From: Clostridiales bacterium
GTDB lineage: Bacteria; Bacillota; Clostridia; Christensenellales; Aristaeellaceae
Assembly: GCA_004556985.1 (NCBI GenBank)
Contig: SFFC01000092.1
Span: 1-8,593 of the forward strand
Length of the DNA: 8,593 nt
Direction: 5' to 3'
The notes below the pieces were generated by a model. It saw nothing but the letters and a program-made list of their open reading frames with translations. It made no database searches and had not been told where the DNA came from. The translations under genes and the position numbers were made by a program. Positions 7,801 through 8,593 of the stretch are shown here, in pieces. How positions within the stretch are numbered: position 1 is the stretch's first letter; each line of letters starts with the position of its first letter.

Positions 7801-8593
7801 ACCACCGTCACGGCGTACCACTTGCCCTCGGCGTCGGCAACGTCGCCGACCTCCAGGAGCACGCCGTTAGAAAGCTCCTCGAGCTTCGCGCCGTCGGGCG
7901 CGTCGCGCAGAATGCTGATGCCCGAGTCGTTGTTCGTCACGGCATACTGCGGGCCGGGCACGGGGGTTTCGGGGACGGGCGTCTCCGGCGTGGGCGTCTC
8001 CGGCGCGGGCGTCTCCGGCACCGGCGTCTCCGGCACGGCCGTCTCCGGCACCGGCGTCTCCGGCACCGGCGTCTCCTCCGGCACGGCCGTCTCCTCCGGC
8101 ACGGACGTCATTTCAGGCGCGGGCGTCTCCGGCACCGGCGTCTCCTCCGGCGGGTTCATCTCCGCATCGATGCGCGCCATCCATTCAAGCGCCGTCGCCT
8201 CGTCGACCGCACCGACCTGCCCGGCGCGGACGTAGCCCTCGGTCATCGTCCTGTAATCGACGACCTTGTACCACAGCTCGCCGGTCGTATCCCAGGCATA
8301 CTGCGAGACGAAGAGCAGCTCGCCCGCGCCCACCGGCAGCAGGGTCTGCCCCGTCGTCACATCAATCAGGCCGACGCCATCCTCAATGGCCGCCGCGTAC
8401 TGCGGGACGCTCACCTCGGGCACAGGCGTGTCCGAAGGCGCTTCCTCGGTCGGCTCCGGCGTCGGCTCCTCCGTGGGCTCCGGCGTCGGCTCCTCCGTGG
8501 GCTCCGGTGTCGGCTCCTCCGTGGGCTCCGGCGTCGGTTCCTCGGTCGGCTCCGGCGTCGGCTCCTCCGTGGGCTCCGGCGTCGGCTCCTCCG
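4872..8593 (-). CDS. Large multi-SH3 single-pass surface protein with Ala-Pro-Thr cytoplasmic tail (5' end outside window)
   Basis: The reading frame is open to the window edge, so the start and any signal peptide are not visible; 1239 residues can be read. Residues below count from the GTG at 8423, which is only a landmark. Six SH3-like modules lie at about 9-88, 159-237, 263-347, 388-470, 536-618 and 638-715. Each has a W-Y strand followed by a GYV/GYM/GYL turn. Pro/Thr/Glu linkers separate them. An Ig-like beta domain follows at about 785-905 (ADADGRF, AGEYIVEF). Residues 931-953 form one membrane helix (FIIGGLLIVVAAVVYGIYVY) stopped by RRR, which predicts N-outside, C-inside. An acidic run (957-971) and a basic Ala-Pro-Thr/Lys/Val tail follow, ending PRRRRRPPVNPNP before TAA. 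Bacterial SH3 domains often bind peptidoglycan, so a wall-spanning adhesin, scaffold or sensor is inferred. No catalytic domain is seen. Only two cysteines were noted, in modules 3 and 4. The domain architecture is clear; the function is unknown. Confidence 0.9.
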   Translation of the reverse strand, partial: EEPTPEPTEEPTPEPTEEPTPEPTEEPTPEPTEEPTPEPTEEPTPEPTEEAPSDTPVPEVSVPQYAAAIEDGVGLIDVTTGQTLLPVGAGELLFVSQYAWDTTGELWYKVVDYRTMTEGYVRAGQVGAVDEATALEWMARIDAEMNPPEETPVPETPAPEMTSVPEETAVPEETPVPETPVPETAVPETPVPETPAPETPTPETPVPETPVPGPQYAVTNNDSGISILRDAPDGAKLEELSNGVLLEVGDVADAEGKWYAVTVVATGRTGYMRNYLLEARISAEDAQKLIDAMAASATPTPSPVPEETPTPAPVESFPEWAITLEQSNNTAIVLRGEPAGELPTSGAIPMINEPTPLELSASATDANGQLWYLATDLCTGNTGYLEAFKVRIVSRDEAMAAVRTPEPTIVPPEPEETPAPTDTPEPTPTPTPEPEEPQPLLEGDVYHYGYNTGKQVALRKTPDTNGTLITRLTSGTVLWVMQRTEGDAANAWCYVRTDAGEGYMKAEFVQLMGENEEAAYRATLDDPEVAPVPTPTPTATPEPTPTPTPEPTDTPEPTDTPEPTPTPEPTDTPTPEPTAEPTATPAPQSLDTYARVLSDGTPLRGNPSKDAYLQTILKNEDVVYVFQSLVAEDGMTWYLVQFSGQWGYVRADLVRLMGEQEKAEYLAALEGALATPTPMPQATPEPVGPDSTSAYAKLIKDQVNLRRTPSASGTSLGRIPVNTLLLVVSTESDGTYTWYQVDYNGQTGYVRSDMAQMLTIAELQAYLNEQASATPVPGASATTAPNSSNNVSHVINGTPLQDLIPVDDSWTNNVISGMPSYATATPDPNATPTPVPPATPAALIGSSGSLTVSNVPALTQDGTFSVYGTTVPFGTVRATVNVPAATPEPTATPASVGLLRLQLIASAAADEAATVQQTVGQAVADADGRFTMDVTLPEAGEYIVEFTASDGAYARYGVTYDTGVTPEPTMQPLPTAEPIQEESGIGAMPFIIGGLLIVVAAVVYGIYVYRRRTEEEEAEDEDEDEEAELREEQLTQQRLRRSEPATPGTPAAPRTPAAPRMPQNQAGQMPSYMRNTPASPYARPQGTTTAPRTPVTPTAPTAPATTTAPTAPVAPTAPVAPTAPTAPKAPAAPVAPTAPKAPAAPVAPTAPTAPTAPKAPAAPVAPTAPVAPTRPAAPATPTAPTAPKAPTAPVAPTAPKAPAAPVAPTAPTAPTAPTAEPTGDAAPRRRRRPPVNPNP
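4935..5318 (-). repeat. 18/36-bp-based coding repeat of the cytoplasmic Ala-Pro-Thr tail
   Basis: The tail coding region is made of 9-bp triplet-of-codon units (Ala-Pro-Thr, Ala-Pro-Val, Ala-Pro-Lys, Ala-Ala-Pro) gathered into larger blocks. The plus-strand block gcggccggagccttcggg recurs at 4981, 5107, 5161 and 5197, with a one-base variant at 5017. These start points are 36, 90, 54 and 36 bases apart, all multiples of 18. This points to expansion by recent duplication or slippage. Unlike the extracellular linkers, this tail contains Lys and Arg and almost no Glu. Confidence 0.92.
5565..5633 (-). other. Single transmembrane segment of the SH3 protein
   Basis: Residues 931-953 are uninterrupted hydrophobic sequence preceded by GIGAM and followed at once by RRR. 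An acidic run of Glu and Asp (coding bases about 5505-5555) comes next. The positive-inside rule puts the C-terminal tail in the cytoplasm. The helix is far from the C-terminus and no LPxTG-like motif is seen, so this is a bitopic protein rather than a sortase substrate. Confidence 0.88.
6831..7007 (-). repeat. Low-complexity Thr-Pro-Glu-Pro linker between SH3 modules 4 and 5
   Basis: The coding strand reads as an irregular alternation of TPTP, TPEP, PTDTPEP and AEPTATP for about 60 residues. The DNA repeats ggctccggcgt-like elements without one strict period. A shorter linker of the same kind lies between modules 3 and 4 (7266-7379). These linkers should be extended and extracellular, and threonine-rich enough to be O-glycosylated, though the last point is inference. 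Confidence 0.8.
7966..8139 (-). repeat. 15/18-bp coding repeat, linker between SH3 modules 1 and 2
   Basis: The linker is built from 15-bp units with plus-strand consensus gtctccggcaccggc, exact at 8041-8055 and 8056-8070. A block of 18-bp variants carrying an extra codon lies at 8071-8124. The coded peptide is a run of PETPV, PETAV, PETPA and PETPT, with some VPEET forms. All units are whole codons, so gain or loss of a unit leaves the frame intact. Confidence 0.9.
8437..8593 (-). repeat. 24-bp coding tandem repeat at window edge
   Basis: About six and a half copies of a 24-bp unit run off the right edge. Units begin at 8437, 8461, 8485, 8509, 8533, 8557 and 8581. Those starting at 8461, 8485, 8509 and 8557 are nearly identical; those at 8437 and 8533 carry a few substitutions. 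On the minus strand each unit encodes the eight residues EEPTPEPT. The array is therefore an acidic, proline-rich spacer N-terminal to the first visible SH3 module. Its full copy number cannot be read here. Confidence 0.93.

Larger units (their letters stand above)
6279..8399 (-). repeat. Six diverged SH3-plus-helix modules
   Basis: Approximate module spans are 8160-8399, 7713-7949, 7383-7637, 7014-7262, 6570-6818 and 6279-6512. Each carries an SH3-like core ending in a W-Y...GY(V/M/L) signature, for example LWYKVVDY..GYVRA, KWYAVTVV..GYMRN, LWYLATDL..GYLEA, TWYLVQFS..GYVRA and TWYQVDYN..GYVRS; module 4 has WCYV in place of the plain W-Y. A short amphipathic helical stretch follows each core, such as EDAQKLIDAM, EEAAYRATL, EKAEYLAAL and IAELQAYL. 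Modules 4 to 6 are the most alike, sharing an LRxTP or LRGNP motif in the core and VQLM, VRLM or AQML after the turn. Modules 1 to 3 are more diverged. The spacing linkers run from about 20 to 70 residues. Confidence 0.82.

Noticed and set aside
6286..7821. Second minus-strand frame inside the SH3-protein gene, rich in Ala/Asp/Gly/Arg
   Set aside because: It is a frame shadow of the linker repeats. The SH3 signatures and membrane helix are all in the other frame.
7795..8235. Plus-strand frame with Gly-Val-Ser-Gly repeats
   Set aside because: It is the complement of the Pro-Glu-Thr repeat in the linker between modules 1 and 2, with no independent support.
8421..8423. GTG as the start of the SH3 protein
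   Set aside because: The frame stays open in a repeat-coding region up to the window edge, and no signal peptide or ribosome binding site is found near the GTG. The gene most likely begins outside the window.
7966..8593. CRISPR array suggested by repeated short units
   Set aside because: The units are contiguous with no unique spacers, are whole codons, and encode a Pro-Glu-Thr linker in an open frame.

Overview
The window is GC-rich and reads almost entirely from the minus strand. It holds three protein genes and two short intergenic stretches. No rRNA, tRNA, CRISPR array, transposase or phage gene is visible. The style suggests a high-GC member of the Clostridia, perhaps near the Christensenellales or Oscillospirales. 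The basis is SH3-domain surface proteins with Pro/Thr/Glu linkers, a membrane protein of the PTPS-related type, a nuclease-XPD/DinG helicase fusion, and AAGGAG-like ribosome binding sites. That placement is inference from style, not from a marker gene.

In transcription order, the first gene runs in from the right edge and ends at 4872. Its 5' end lies outside the window. It encodes a very large single-pass surface protein. It begins with an acidic Pro/Glu/Thr repeat, followed by six SH3-like modules joined by low-complexity linkers and then one Ig-like domain. A membrane helix and an acidic juxtamembrane stretch follow. The protein ends in a cytoplasmic tail of Ala-Pro-Thr/Lys/Val repeats closing on five arginines. 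A strong hairpin (4826-4855) lies just after its stop codon, and a good extended -10 promoter (4796-4824) starts two bases beyond that hairpin.

This promoter probably drives a two-gene unit. The first gene (2438-4738) encodes a polytopic membrane protein resembling the 6-pyruvoyl-tetrahydropterin synthase-related (GT-C-like) family, with an extra N-terminal extracytoplasmic domain. Its stop codon overlaps the start of the second gene in an ATGA arrangement. The second gene (114-2441) encodes a RecB/Cas4-like nuclease domain fused to an iron-sulfur superfamily 2 helicase, probably for DNA repair. The first 113 bases downstream hold three perfect small palindromes in a row, which look like 3' structure or a dispersed intergenic repeat.

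The cell-envelope genes and the repair gene have no obvious shared job. The most unusual items are the architecture of the large surface protein, whose repeat chemistry differs on the two sides of the membrane, and the N-terminal extension of the membrane protein.
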